Shown here in pieces: positions 8,129 through 16,443 of a DNA stretch of 64,000 bases. A program made the translations under genes and the position numbers. Positions within the stretch are counted from its first letter, which is position 1; the number at the start of each line of letters is the position of its first letter. Origin of the DNA: Butyricicoccus sp. (GTDB lineage: Bacteria; Bacillota; Clostridia; Oscillospirales; Butyricicoccaceae); NCBI GenBank assembly GCA_020025885.1, contig JAHHRJ010000001.1:62001-126000 (forward strand). The letters run 5' to 3'. The notes under the pieces were generated by a model that worked only from the letters and a program-made list of their open reading frames with translations, made no database searches and was not told where the DNA came from.

Positions 8129-8384
8129 AGGCTTTCAGGAGGAAGGAATTTGCAGCTGCTTTTTTGGTTATTTAGGCGAGTTTATTGATCGTGCGTACCA
8201 GCCGTTTGCTCAGTATGAACTCTGTGCTGAGGTGTACCAGAATGGGGCGGAGCTTCAAGAGATTTGTACGACGGTAAACTCTATTCAGGAATTACCCGAA
8301 AATTTGCAAAAAATTGCATATCAGTCAATCCCATATTTTCTGAAGACAACGTCCATTTATACAGAAGACGATATTCCATATTAA
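8121..8384 (+). CDS. Candidate immunity protein for the MuF-ART toxin
   Basis: 87 residues, starting at an ATG that overlaps the toxin stop codon by eight bases; a TTG six bases earlier is possible. The protein is small and acidic (ELPENLQKIAYQ, TEDDIPY) and matches no family I know. Position, overlap, size and the same AT-rich composition as the toxin domain are what is expected of a cognate immunity gene in a polymorphic toxin pair. That role is inference from context only. Confidence 0.5.
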   Translation: MGKGFQEEGICSCFFGYLGEFIDRAYQPFAQYELCAEVYQNGAELQEICTTVNSIQELPENLQKIAYQSIPYFLKTTSIYTEDDIPY

Positions 8385-8431
8385 ATGGATTTTCATCACA
8401 AAAAAAGCGCTGTTTTGATACGATTTTTACC

Positions 8432-8453
8432 ATTTTGTTGACGTCAACAAAAT
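8432..8453. repeat. Perfect 22-bp palindrome
   Basis: ATTTTGTTGAC is followed directly by its exact reverse complement with no loop. It lies 48 bases after the candidate immunity gene, in a non-coding AT-rich stretch. It could be an operator for a dimeric protein, the relic of a terminator, or a recombination boundary of the toxin cassette. Confidence 0.6.
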
Positions 8454-8560
8454 ATCCGCATTTGATTGCAAAAAGAAAAATAAATCAAGTTAGGCTCACC
8501 ACCCACCCGGGCGGCGGGCCTTTTTTGTACCCATTTTACGGGAGAAAGGAAGGATCAAAG

Positions 8561-8845
8561 ATGGAAAAGATGGATCTGAGCGACACTGTGGATCTGATGA
8601 ACAGCTTTGACTACAAGCAGCGCTTCAAGGCGGAATACTGGCAGACCAAGATGAGATACGAAAATCTGCATGACATAATTGTCAAGCTGGAAGCTGGAAC
8701 GCTGCCGTACAAGGTTCCCGGCAAGCGCAGCGTTCTGGAGGCTCAGCAGCGGGCCATGTACGAATATCTCTATGCGCTGGAAATTCGTGCTGAGACCGAG
8801 CACATCAATCTGTACAATTTATCGCCGACTCCTGAGAGAAAGTAA
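8561..8845 (+). CDS. crAss001_48-related small phage protein
   Basis: 94 residues starting at ATG 8561, which follows GAAAGGAAGG; longer frames upstream run through the non-coding gap and are ignored. DLMNSFDYKQRFKAEYWQTKMRYENLHDIIVK and VLEAQQRAMYEYLYALEIRAE are the two conserved helices of a small protein family widespread in gut phages and annotated after crAssphage gene 48. No function is known. The gene lies between the head/toxin module and the scaffold gene. Upstream, 8490-8530 holds a G+C-rich imperfect hairpin followed by six T that may be a terminator. Confidence 0.65.
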   Translation: MEKMDLSDTVDLMNSFDYKQRFKAEYWQTKMRYENLHDIIVKLEAGTLPYKVPGKRSVLEAQQRAMYEYLYALEIRAETEHINLYNLSPTPERK

Positions 8846-9004
8846 TCCACACACCTCCCAGCGCGAGGTAAAGCGCAGCAAGTGATTAAAATGCTGTTAA
8901 GCATCATTTTTGAGACTTTTTGATTCTAAAACGGGCTGAACAAGTCCATAATTGACAATTAACGCTCATTTTTGAAAGTTACCAGCAAATTAAACCGATG
9001 ATGA

Positions 9005-9027
9005 AGCAGCCGCAAGGCTGCTTTTTT
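9005..9027 (+). terminator. Hairpin terminator before scaffold gene
   Basis: AGCAGCC and GGCTGCT pair around GCAA, followed by six T. The remaining gap from 8846 to 9004 holds no gene or clear signal; a lone TTGACA near 8953 has no matching -10. Confidence 0.7.
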
Positions 9028-9069
9028 CATACATATTTTTACCCCAAAAGGGGAGAAAGGAACGGAAAC

Positions 9070-9690
9070 ATGAAGAAGAAACAGGACGAAAAAGCAAAGC
9101 AGAAGAATCCTGTGGAAGCACAGGAATCCCCGGCGGAAAAGGAAAAGCCGGAAGCTGAGCAGCCGCAGGAAAAGCCTGACGAGCAGCCTGCTCAGGAAGA
9201 AAAGCAGGAGAAGCCGCCCCAGCTGGAGGATGAAGCCGCGGACGACGTCCAGGCCGAAGAAAGCGGTGAGGACGATGCAGAAAGCTCGGATCTGGAGCAG
9301 GAAGCTCCCGAAGCAGAAGAAACCTCTGCGGAAGATGAGCAGGCAGTGCCCGCAGCCAATGGCGGCGACGAGAATGCAAAACTGCGTGCAGATCTGCTGA
9401 CAGCAAACAGCAAGCTGGCAGCCTATGCAGCGGGCGTGCGTCAGGACATGATCGATGACGCAGTGATTTTGGCCACTGCGCAGGCACAGGCTGCCGGCGA
9501 AGTAACCGAGGAAGCCGTGACTGCTGCTATGACGGAGGTGCTGAAGCGTCACCCCGAATGGAAGGCCGAGGCCCCCAGCAAGAAAAAGACGGGCGGCTTC
9601 AAACTGGGCGCCGACCCGGATGCCGCTTCTGGCCGCAAGAATGGCAAGACCGAAAACACCGAGAAGAAGCGCTGGAACCGCTTCAAGTAA
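9070..9690 (+). CDS. Capsid scaffolding protein
   Basis: 206 residues from ATG 9070, preceded by GGGGAGAAAGG. The first half is extremely charged (runs of E, K, Q, P and A) and probably disordered or coiled. The second half, NGGDENAKLRADLLTANSKLAAYAAGV..DMIDDAVILATAQAQAAGEVTEEAVTAAMTEVLKRHPEW, matches the C-terminal capsid-binding part of Firmicutes phage scaffolds (DUF4355-like). It ends with a basic tail (KKRWNRFK) that would bind coat protein. Its position directly before the major capsid gene fits. It guides prohead assembly and then leaves. Confidence 0.8.
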   Translation: MKKKQDEKAKQKNPVEAQESPAEKEKPEAEQPQEKPDEQPAQEEKQEKPPQLEDEAADDVQAEESGEDDAESSDLEQEAPEAEETSAEDEQAVPAANGGDENAKLRADLLTANSKLAAYAAGVRQDMIDDAVILATAQAQAAGEVTEEAVTAAMTEVLKRHPEWKAEAPSKKKTGGFKLGADPDAASGRKNGKTENTEKKRWNRFK

Positions 9691-9708
9691 GAGAAAGGAG
9701 CATGAAAT

Positions 9709-10650
9709 ATGCCGAATACCGTAAACTATGCCGAAGTCTGGCAGCCGGAGCTGCTGCCGATTCTGAATCAGGAAACCATGTGTGCACCCTTTATCACGAC
9801 CAATGTTCGCTGGCTGAGTGCCAGAACCTTCCATTTCACGTCTATGTCTACCAGCGGCTTCAAGAATCATAACCGCAACGGCGGCTGGAACAAGGGTGAA
9901 TTCAAGCAGGAAGACCATCCCTTCACGGTGGAGCATGACCGTGATATCCAGTTCCTGGTAGACAAGGCGGATGTGGATGAATCCAACGAGACTGCATCCA
10001 TCCACAACATTGCACAGACCTTTACCCAGACCCAGAGTGCGCCCGAAAAGGATGCGCTGTTCTTCTCCAAGGTGTCAGAGACGGCTAAGAAGCTGGAAGG
10101 CTATCACAGCGAAACGGCGGCGTCCGAATACAACAAGACCAATGTGTTCGGCAAGCTGAAGGGTTTTCTGTCTTCCGGCAAGCTGCGCCGCTACAAGGCC
10201 AAGGGCGCGCTCATCATGTATGTGACCAGTGCAATCATGGATTTGCTGGAGCAGAGCACGGACTTTGACCGCAAGATTGAAGTGATGCGTGTAGCGGATG
10301 GCGGTGAGGGCATCGAAACCCGCATCACTGAGATTGATGGCGTACCCGTGATGGAAGTCATCGACGATGAAGTCTTTTACGACAGTTTCAACTGGGAACC
10401 TGCAGACGGCGGCTTTGAACCGACCAAGACCACCGGCCACAAAATCAATGTGCTGATTGCCAGCCCCCTGACTACCAAGCTGGTGCCCAAGATCTCCAGC
10501 ATCTACTACTTTGCTCCCGGTGCACATACCGAAGGTGACGGCTATCTGTATCAGGAACGCGAGCTGTCCGATGTGTTCACCCTGCCCAACGGCAAGGACG
10601 GCAAGGTGGATAGTGTCTATGTGGACACGGATACCACCGCCGTAGCGTGA
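9709..10650 (+). CDS. Major capsid protein
   Basis: 313 residues, a typical size for an HK97-fold coat protein of siphophages without a delta domain. Segments such as VNYAEVWQPELLPILNQE, FKQEDHPFTVEHDRDIQFLVDKADVDESN, GALIMYVTSAIMDLLEQS, and IEVMRVADGGEGIETRITEIDGVPV resemble coat proteins of gut Clostridia phages. It follows the scaffold at 18 bases with a GAAAGGAG ribosome site and is followed by the head-tail connector genes. Confidence 0.85.
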   Translation: MPNTVNYAEVWQPELLPILNQETMCAPFITTNVRWLSARTFHFTSMSTSGFKNHNRNGGWNKGEFKQEDHPFTVEHDRDIQFLVDKADVDESNETASIHNIAQTFTQTQSAPEKDALFFSKVSETAKKLEGYHSETAASEYNKTNVFGKLKGFLSSGKLRRYKAKGALIMYVTSAIMDLLEQSTDFDRKIEVMRVADGGEGIETRITEIDGVPVMEVIDDEVFYDSFNWEPADGGFEPTKTTGHKINVLIASPLTTKLVPKISSIYYFAPGAHTEGDGYLYQERELSDVFTLPNGKDGKVDSVYVDTDTTAVA

Positions 10651-10651
10651 T

Positions 10652-11029
10652 ATGGCAACCTATGTAACGAAAGCGGATTGCGCTGAGCTTGGTGCGAATG
10701 AGCTGCTGGAACTGCCCAACCTGGAAGCACTCCTGGAGCGCGCAAGCGACCAGGCAGATGCTGTGTGCTTTGGGCGCATTCGGCGCAAAGGCTTCGACAA
10801 GCTGACGCAGTTCCAACAGGAGAAAATCAAAAAGGCGGTGTGCTTGCACGCTGCCTTTTTGCAGTCCTATGGGCAGGCATTGGAAAGCCCTTTGGAAAGT
10901 TACGGCATCAATGGGGTCAGCATGTCTTTTGCATCGGATCGCGTGGTGCGTCAGGGTGGGGCAGTAGTCAGCAGCGAGGTGTACAGTCTGCTTTCGCAAA
11001 CGGGTCTTGCGCAGAGAGGAGTGTGGTGA
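10652..11029 (+). CDS. Head-tail connector (adaptor) protein
   Basis: 125 residues of the gp15/gp6-like adaptor group by position and pattern: N-terminal YVTKADCAELGANELLELPNLEALLERASDQADAVCFGRI, central helix QFQQEKIKKAVCLHAAFLQSYG, and a C-terminal SSEVYSLLSQTGLAQRGVW. The adaptor ring binds beneath the portal after packaging. It begins one base after the capsid stop, so translation is probably coupled. Confidence 0.7.
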   Translation: MATYVTKADCAELGANELLELPNLEALLERASDQADAVCFGRIRRKGFDKLTQFQQEKIKKAVCLHAAFLQSYGQALESPLESYGINGVSMSFASDRVVRQGGAVVSSEVYSLLSQTGLAQRGVW

Positions 11030-11032
11030 GGC

Positions 11033-11365
11033 ATGAAATGGCCCCAACTGGTGCAGCCCTGGGCCTGTCAGGTTCCGGTGACAGTGCGTTTGACGGGTGG
11101 CCTGGGCGAGGATGGTACCGAAACGGAGCTTGCCTGTATCCATACGCGATGCAGCTTTGATGAAAAGCAGCGTCAGATCCTGGATGCCCGGCGGCAGTTG
11201 ATTCGGTTGAACGGTACACTTTTGTTTCCAGGCGACATTGCCCCAGATACACCGGAGCTGAAAGGCACTGTGGAGCTTTTGGGGCGCACCTGGAAGATTT
11301 ATCAGGGCAGCCGTGCCCGAAACCCAGATGGCAGCGTCAACTATACCCGCATCGAGGTGATGTGA
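11033..11365 (+). CDS. Head closure / minor capsid protein
   Basis: 110 residues. TVRLTGGLGEDGTETELACIHTRCSFDEKQRQILDARRQLIRLNGTLLFPGDIAP is the conserved core of the putative minor capsid (head-tail stopper) proteins in Firmicutes phages; the end (IYQGSRARNPDGSVNYTRIEVM) is also typical. It would seal the connector and hold packaged DNA. The stop overlaps the next ATG. Assigned mainly by order between adaptor and neck genes. Confidence 0.65.
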   Translation: MKWPQLVQPWACQVPVTVRLTGGLGEDGTETELACIHTRCSFDEKQRQILDARRQLIRLNGTLLFPGDIAPDTPELKGTVELLGRTWKIYQGSRARNPDGSVNYTRIEVM

Positions 11366-11805
11366 TGGCAGTGGAAATCAAACTGAACCAGGACGTTATC
11401 GACCAAATCGGGCAGGCGGCACAGGATGCAGCAATGGAAACCATGGAGGCGCTGCATACGGAGGTAGTTACTGCACAGGTTATGCCAATGAAAGATGGTA
11501 CATTGCAAAATACTCTTACGTCTGTGCAGCCGTTGGAACAAGGTAAAACCGGAGCACGGCTTTATGCGGATGGACCGTATGCCAGATTTTTGTACCATGG
11601 CCGGTTGATGGTAGGCGATGAAACAGATAGCCCGTTTGCCGCTGCAGGAGAAACCAAACATACAGTTGATGTAATGCTGAATTACAACTGTGCAAAAAAT
11701 GCTAATGCGAGAGCGTTTTGGTGGGAACCTTGGACGCCGGGCGGCGAGCATGAAAAGTTTCTGCCGGAAACCTTTGCAAAAATGCTGAAGGAGCGGATGC
11801 CATGA
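11365..11805 (+). CDS. HK97 gp10-like neck/minor capsid protein
   Basis: 146 residues from the ATG overlapping the previous stop (TGATG). An N-terminal amphipathic helix (DVIDQIGQAAQDAAMETMEALHTEV), a GTLQNTL segment and GPYARFLYHGRLMV match the gp10-like neck family, where YARxxxxG is the characteristic motif. A C-terminal RAFWWEPW is followed by a terminal helix. It links the head connector to the tail terminator. It overlaps the following gene by four bases. Confidence 0.7.
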   Translation: MAVEIKLNQDVIDQIGQAAQDAAMETMEALHTEVVTAQVMPMKDGTLQNTLTSVQPLEQGKTGARLYADGPYARFLYHGRLMVGDETDSPFAAAGETKHTVDVMLNYNCAKNANARAFWWEPWTPGGEHEKFLPETFAKMLKERMP

Positions 11806-12197
11806 GAACAGAACAAGTGAAGAACTGGCTGAAGGAGAAAACCAGTGTGGGGCAGGGAATCTATGTGGGAACCATTGACGGCAATGCGGAAAAGTGCCTT
11901 GGCGTGTACCTGCAAAAGCGTTCAGGTCCGGCACGGATTTGCCTTGGCGGTCCTTCGCAAACGAAAACAGATGAGCTGCAGGCGACAATTTTGGTGCACT
12001 GGGGAAAAAGCTCTGTCCAGGCAGAAGCAAAAGCCTGTGATATCTGGCAGCTGTTTTATGGTTTGACGGATACAATCATGGGCGGCACTCGGGTTTACTA
12101 CGCAGATCCGGGTGCAGGTCCCATCCCGGTGGGACGGGACGAAAAAGGCATCTTTGAGTATGTGGTCAATGTACGACTGATTTATGAAAAGGAGTGA
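11802..12197 (+). CDS. Tail terminator / minor capsid protein
   Basis: 131 residues, the fourth of the connector genes in the canonical order adaptor, stopper, neck, terminator. QVKNWLKEKT, GVYLQKRSGPARICLGG, TILVHWGKSSVQAEAKACDIWQLFYGL and EYVVNVRLIYEKE resemble minor capsid proteins of Firmicutes phages that act as tail terminators. It would cap the tail tube and fix its length. It is followed at five bases by the tail tube gene. Confidence 0.65.
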   Translation: MRTEQVKNWLKEKTSVGQGIYVGTIDGNAEKCLGVYLQKRSGPARICLGGPSQTKTDELQATILVHWGKSSVQAEAKACDIWQLFYGLTDTIMGGTRVYYADPGAGPIPVGRDEKGIFEYVVNVRLIYEKE

Positions 12198-12202
12198 TAT
12201 AA

Positions 12203-12652
12203 ATGGCAGCAAAAACGGGCGTTTATCCCGTATTTGAAAACAAATTCAAAATCAATAAAAAGGGCCGCGCCAGCCCCGGTGAGATGGTGGCCATCGCCGA
12301 GATGGAAAGCTTTGGTGTAGCCATCGACGGCAACACGGTGGAATGGAGCCCCATGGAAGCAGAAGGCTGGCTGCGTCGGATGGTAACCGGCAAGGCGTTG
12401 ACCATCACATTGGCAGGCAAACGCCACATCGGCGACCCGGGTAATGATTACATTGCAGATAGCGCCTGGGGAACCGGCGGCAGTTGTGACAGTAAATTGG
12501 AATGGACATTTCCCAGCGGCGCTAAGCTGGAAATGGACTGCGTGCTGAACGTGACCAATCCCGGCGGCGGTGAAAGCCGTGATGGCGCACCGCTGGAAGT
12601 GGAAATCATGAGCGACGGCAAGCCTACCTTTACCCCGGCACCGGGCGTCTGA
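12203..12652 (+). CDS. Major tail (tube) protein
   Basis: 149 residues. The pattern GVYPVFENKFKINKKG..MVAIAEMESFGVAIDGNTVEWSPMEAEGWLRRMVTGKALTITLAGKRHIGDPGNDYIA, ending in APLEVEIMSDGKPTFTPA, is that of a siphophage tail tube protein. The predicted beta-rich subunit stacks as hexamers around the tape measure. AAAGGAGTGATATAA precedes the ATG. A hairpin terminator follows the gene, as is common after highly expressed tail tube genes. Confidence 0.8.
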   Translation: MAAKTGVYPVFENKFKINKKGRASPGEMVAIAEMESFGVAIDGNTVEWSPMEAEGWLRRMVTGKALTITLAGKRHIGDPGNDYIADSAWGTGGSCDSKLEWTFPSGAKLEMDCVLNVTNPGGGESRDGAPLEVEIMSDGKPTFTPAPGV

Positions 12653-12665
12653 GAATATGATATCA

Positions 12666-12695
12666 GCCATCACCCACAGGGTGGTGGCTTTTTTT
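12666..12695 (+). terminator. Terminator after tail tube gene
   Basis: GCCATCACCC and GGGTGGTGGC (one wobble) pair around ACA, followed by seven T. Partial termination here would keep tube protein more abundant than the downstream chaperones. Confidence 0.75.
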
Positions 12696-12711
12696 GAAAG
12701 GAGAAATAAGA

Positions 12712-13059
12712 ATGGGCAAGATGTATACCCTGGACGGAAAACTGTTGACGGAACTTCCCGAGCTTCGGGTAGGCGATAAGCTGTATCCCGTGGACAATCG
12801 CACCTGCACCGTGAAAAAGATGATGCAGCTGACTGCGAAAAAATCGGGCGAAGAAAATGAGGACTATCTGGGCAGTATGGAGAAAGCACTGACGCTGGCA
12901 CTGGGCGCAAAAGCGGTGGCAGAAATCGGTGTGGATAATTTGCCTTTCCCGGCATACCAGAAGCTTTTCGAACTGGTTCTGGCAGCGGCAACCGGCGAGG
13001 AACCGGAGAAAATCCCGGAGCAGGACAATGCCAGCCGATTTCAGCCCGAAATCAAGTGA
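12712..13059 (+). CDS. Tail assembly chaperone (gpG-like)
   Basis: 115 residues from an ATG behind AAAGGAGAAA. MYTLDGKLLTELPELRVGDKLYPVDNRTCTVKKMMQL is followed by LGSMEKALTLALGAKAVAEI and a short acidic tail; this is the pattern of the small chaperone between tube and tape measure genes. It coats the tape measure during tail assembly. The next gene overlaps it in another frame. Confidence 0.7.
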   Translation: MGKMYTLDGKLLTELPELRVGDKLYPVDNRTCTVKKMMQLTAKKSGEENEDYLGSMEKALTLALGAKAVAEIGVDNLPFPAYQKLFELVLAAATGEEPEKIPEQDNASRFQPEIK

Positions 13060-13405
13060 GCCTGTCTGGTATGACATGGAAAAAGATGCCCTGCTGATTG
13101 AGCAGAGCATTGCAAAGCAGTATGGCGTTTTGCCTGCTGCACAAGCGGATCTGAGCTGGCAGGACTGGAACAAGCTGGTTTCTGGCTTGATGGATGATAC
13201 TCCGCTGGGCCGAGTGGTTGCTGTGCGCAGTGAGCAGGACCGAGAGGTCATCAAGCGGTTTTCTCCGTGGCAAAAGCAGATCCACGCAGAGTGGAAGGCT
13301 TTCCAGGCAAATCAAATGCTGGGGAACAAGTCAGAGGAAGAACTGCGTGCGGATATGTGTCAGCTGGAGAAAATGCTGGCACGCGCGTTTGGAGGTGGTA
13401 GCTGA
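13028..13405 (+). CDS. Bacteriophage Gp15-like tail chaperone
   Basis: About 125 residues, out of phase with and overlapping the gpG-like gene by 32 bases. The likely start is ATG 13028 behind CGGAGCAGG; reaching this frame from the upstream gene by slippage would need a +1 (or -2) shift rather than the usual -1. MEKDALLIEQSIAKQYGVLPAAQADLSWQDWNKLVSGLMDDTPLGRVVAVRSEQDREVIKRFSPWQKQIHAEWKAFQ matches the Gp15 family of Firmicutes phages. Its stop overlaps the tape measure ATG. Confidence 0.7.
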   Translation: MPADFSPKSSEPVWYDMEKDALLIEQSIAKQYGVLPAAQADLSWQDWNKLVSGLMDDTPLGRVVAVRSEQDREVIKRFSPWQKQIHAEWKAFQANQMLGNKSEEELRADMCQLEKMLARAFGGGS

Positions 13406-16056
13406 TGGGTGCACAGGCTGGAAATGCAGGTACCGTCTGGCTGGAATTGCTGATTAAAAATACCATCGGCCGTCAGATTGAAAAGCTGTCTCGAGAGGCA
13501 GGCACACAGGCGGAAAAGCAGTTCGATACCGTAGGCGAAAAAGCGGGAGAAACGTTCAATCGTTCGTTTGAACAGAGCGCGAAAACCGTGGAAAAACAGG
13601 TTGGTGCCATTGGTGAAAAAACAGAACAGACATTTAACCGAAGCGTGGAACTGGCAAAATGCAGACTGAAGGAACTCCAGAATAAACATGCTTCCGTATC
13701 AGAAAAGCTGGAAACGATGAAAGCTGCTCGGATGGAGGATTATGATAACCCGCTTGCTCGTAAGCTGGGTCCGGAATATCTGGATAAAGCCGTGGAGAAT
13801 TCACTGAACATGGACCCAGCCTATAAAAAGATGCAAGCTCAACAGGAGCAAGTCTATCAGCAGATACAGGCAGCACGAGAAAGGCTGCGTATTGAAGTAG
13901 AAGCGGCCGCAGCGAAGCAGGCGGCAGCCGAGGCGAGGTTTGCAGAAAAGGCGGCACAGGCAGAAGAACGTGCTGGCAATCGGCAGGAGGCGGCCGCCAA
14001 GCGTGCTGCGGATGAAGCACAACGTGCACAGGAAAAAGCAGCGGAAGAATCCCGTCGCGCCCATGAGCGTGCCGCAAAGCGTGTGCAAGGTGCCTGGGCT
14101 AAGGCTATGGGAATGGTCAAGGGTATCCAGTCCGGTGCTGCGTCTCTGGTGAAAAAAGGCTGGACTAAGGCAACAAACGGCATTTCCAAGGCGTTCCATA
14201 CCGTGGGCCGAACGATGCGCCGTGTGTTTGTTTTGGGCGCGCTTTTGGTGTTCTTCCATGGATTGCGAGACGCAATGTCTGCGGCAATCAAACAGAATGA
14301 CCAGCTGTCCAAGAGCCTGGCACAGGTTAAGGGAAATCTGTACACTGCGTTCTCAGCCGTTTTCAGTGCGGCTCTTCCTGCGCTCACGGCCATGATGAAC
14401 GGGCTTGCAGCCTTGACCAATAAGATTGCATCGTTCCTGTCCGCATTGTTTGGTACAACTTATGCTAAGAGCCAAGCAGCAGCCAAGCAACTGGCATCTG
14501 TAGGAAAAGGCGCGGCCAGCGCTTCCAAAAAGCTGAAAGGTGCGCTCGCCAGCTGGGACGAACTGAACGTTCTGCAGAAAGAGGATACATCTGGCGGCGG
14601 TGGCGGAGCAAGCGGCGTAGACACTGGGGCGCAGGCTGATGAAGCGGCAGCTTCGTTTGGAGAAACGCTGCGCAAGGCTTTCCAGTCTGGTAATTGGGAT
14701 GCGCTTGGTCAGATGCTGGGCGAAAAGTTCAATGCCATGGTGGACAAGCTGGACACCGCTGCACTTGGTACGAAACTGGGCAAAGGTATTCAGGCTGCCA
14801 TTCAGACGGCTCACAAATTTATTCAGACGGCTGACTGGAACAACCTGGGTGCAAAGCTTGCCGATGGCTTCAACCGTGCCCTTGAACAGGTGGACGGCTG
14901 GCAGCTGGGATCGATACTAGCCAGTACATGGACAATTGCATGGGACACCCTGAACGGTTTTATCCAAAATACCGATTGGGCACAAGTAGCCGAAAAAGTT
15001 AGCGCAGGGATCCAAGGTCTATACGACACAATAGCGACCGCTATTCAGAATTTCAGCTGGAGTGGTCTGGCGGACAGTATCTGCACTTTCCTTTGCAATA
15101 TCGATTGGGCTGGAATTTTTGAATCTGTGGCTACTTATGCCGGCAGCTGGGTGGGTGGAGCAATCAGCTTTTTCTGGACACTGGTTGAAAATGCCTGGAA
15201 TGGCCTGTATGGCTATTTTCATGAAAAAGTTAAAGAGACCGGCGGCCATTTGATTTTCGGCCTCTTCAACGGCGTGGGTGAAGCGTTAGGAAATATTGGC
15301 GTTTGGATTTTTGACCACATCTTTAAGCCTTTCTGGGACGGCATCTGTGCTGCGTTCCAGATTCACAGCCCATCTAAAAAGATGATGAAAATTGGCCGGT
15401 ATATCGTTGCAGGTATGCTCAACGGTATTACCGAAAGCTGGCAGCGGATTACGAGATTCTTTACACAAGCGCTGGCGGATGTAAAGGCTGTGTTTTCCAA
15501 TGCCTGGGCTGCTTTGAAAGCCAATACCGCCCAGATGTGGCGCGGCATCGGCGACACGATCAAGGCGGCAGTGAATAGCATCATCGGCATCGTGAACAAC
15601 ATGATTTCTGCGGTAACTGGGGGTATCAATGCTGCGGTGGATGCCATGAATCATATTCATGTAGACATTCCGGAGTGGGTGCCGATGTTTGGCGGTAAGC
15701 GCTTTGGCATCGATATTCCGCACGTTGGAACGCCCCAAATTCCCATGCTTGCCAAGGGCGGCGTTATCACGCAGCCTACACTGGCCATGATGGGCGAATA
15801 TCAGGGCGCAGGAAACAACCCCGAAATCGTTGCGCCACAGAGTATCATGCGGGAAACGTTCGAGGAAAGTATCGCACCTCTGGTGGAAGCCATTTATGAA
15901 CTGATCGCCTACCTGAAGGAAGGCGGGGACAAGGAAATCGTAATCAAGCTGATTTTTGACGGAAATCTGGCACAATTTGCACGAATAGTAAAGCCGTATC
16001 TCGATAAGGAAAGTAATCGTGTGGGCGTCAAGCTCATTACAGGAGGTGAGTATTGA
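13405..16056 (+). CDS. Tape measure protein
   Basis: 883 residues. Residues about 10-230 are alpha-helical coiled coil rich in A, E, K, Q and R. A hydrophobic segment near residue 275-295 (VFVLGALLVFFHGL) and a second hydrophobic zone near 590 follow. The middle holds imperfect WNNLGAKLADGFNRALEQVDGWQLG / WDALGQMLGEKFNAMVDKLDTAALG / WAQVAEKVSAGIQGLYDTIATAIQN repeats; the C-terminus has HSPSKKMMKIGRYIVAGMLNGI and MLAKGGVITQPTLAMMGE, both hallmarks of tape measures. Its length sets tail length, and it may enter the host membrane during DNA ejection. It overlaps the genes on both sides. Confidence 0.92.
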   Translation: MGAQAGNAGTVWLELLIKNTIGRQIEKLSREAGTQAEKQFDTVGEKAGETFNRSFEQSAKTVEKQVGAIGEKTEQTFNRSVELAKCRLKELQNKHASVSEKLETMKAARMEDYDNPLARKLGPEYLDKAVENSLNMDPAYKKMQAQQEQVYQQIQAARERLRIEVEAAAAKQAAAEARFAEKAAQAEERAGNRQEAAAKRAADEAQRAQEKAAEESRRAHERAAKRVQGAWAKAMGMVKGIQSGAASLVKKGWTKATNGISKAFHTVGRTMRRVFVLGALLVFFHGLRDAMSAAIKQNDQLSKSLAQVKGNLYTAFSAVFSAALPALTAMMNGLAALTNKIASFLSALFGTTYAKSQAAAKQLASVGKGAASASKKLKGALASWDELNVLQKEDTSGGGGGASGVDTGAQADEAAASFGETLRKAFQSGNWDALGQMLGEKFNAMVDKLDTAALGTKLGKGIQAAIQTAHKFIQTADWNNLGAKLADGFNRALEQVDGWQLGSILASTWTIAWDTLNGFIQNTDWAQVAEKVSAGIQGLYDTIATAIQNFSWSGLADSICTFLCNIDWAGIFESVATYAGSWVGGAISFFWTLVENAWNGLYGYFHEKVKETGGHLIFGLFNGVGEALGNIGVWIFDHIFKPFWDGICAAFQIHSPSKKMMKIGRYIVAGMLNGITESWQRITRFFTQALADVKAVFSNAWAALKANTAQMWRGIGDTIKAAVNSIIGIVNNMISAVTGGINAAVDAMNHIHVDIPEWVPMFGGKRFGIDIPHVGTPQIPMLAKGGVITQPTLAMMGEYQGAGNNPEIVAPQSIMRETFEESIAPLVEAIYELIAYLKEGGDKEIVIKLIFDGNLAQFARIVKPYLDKESNRVGVKLITGGEY

Positions 16057-16427
16057 TGCTCTGGGTAGATGGCATCGAATACAACGTGGATGTTATCAAG
16101 GTAAAGCGAAAAGCAGACACGCTGGATAAGTATGCGAAACGCACCGATGATGGCGTTTTGCATAGAGAGCTGACAGGAGTGTACTTCAACTACAGCTTGC
16201 AGCTGGGACCCAATACAGATCCGGAAAGCTATGATGCCCTGTGGGAAACGCTATCTGCTGCGGAAGAGTTTCACACTGTGAAAGTTCCGTATGGTAGCAG
16301 TGGAATATATACCTTTGAGGCCTACTTTTCAAACGTATCGGATGAATTGCTGTGCAAGCGAGGAAATCACAACGTTTGGAATGGCCTGACGGTGAACTTT
16401 AAAGCCAAGAAGCCTGCACGAACATAA
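16056..16427 (+). CDS. Tail protein of unknown fold (distal tail position)
   Basis: 123 residues from ATG 16056, six bases behind AGGAGGTGAG. The protein is beta-rich (LHRELTGVYFNYSLQLGPNTDPESYDALWETLS, FHTVKVPYGSSGIYTFEAYF). It sits where distal tail (Dit) proteins are found, but is shorter than the usual Dit and I see no diagnostic motif. A structural role at the tail tip is inferred from position. Confidence 0.6.
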   Translation: MLWVDGIEYNVDVIKVKRKADTLDKYAKRTDDGVLHRELTGVYFNYSLQLGPNTDPESYDALWETLSAAEEFHTVKVPYGSSGIYTFEAYFSNVSDELLCKRGNHNVWNGLTVNFKAKKPART

Positions 16428-16443
16428 GAAAGGGGGGAGTTCT

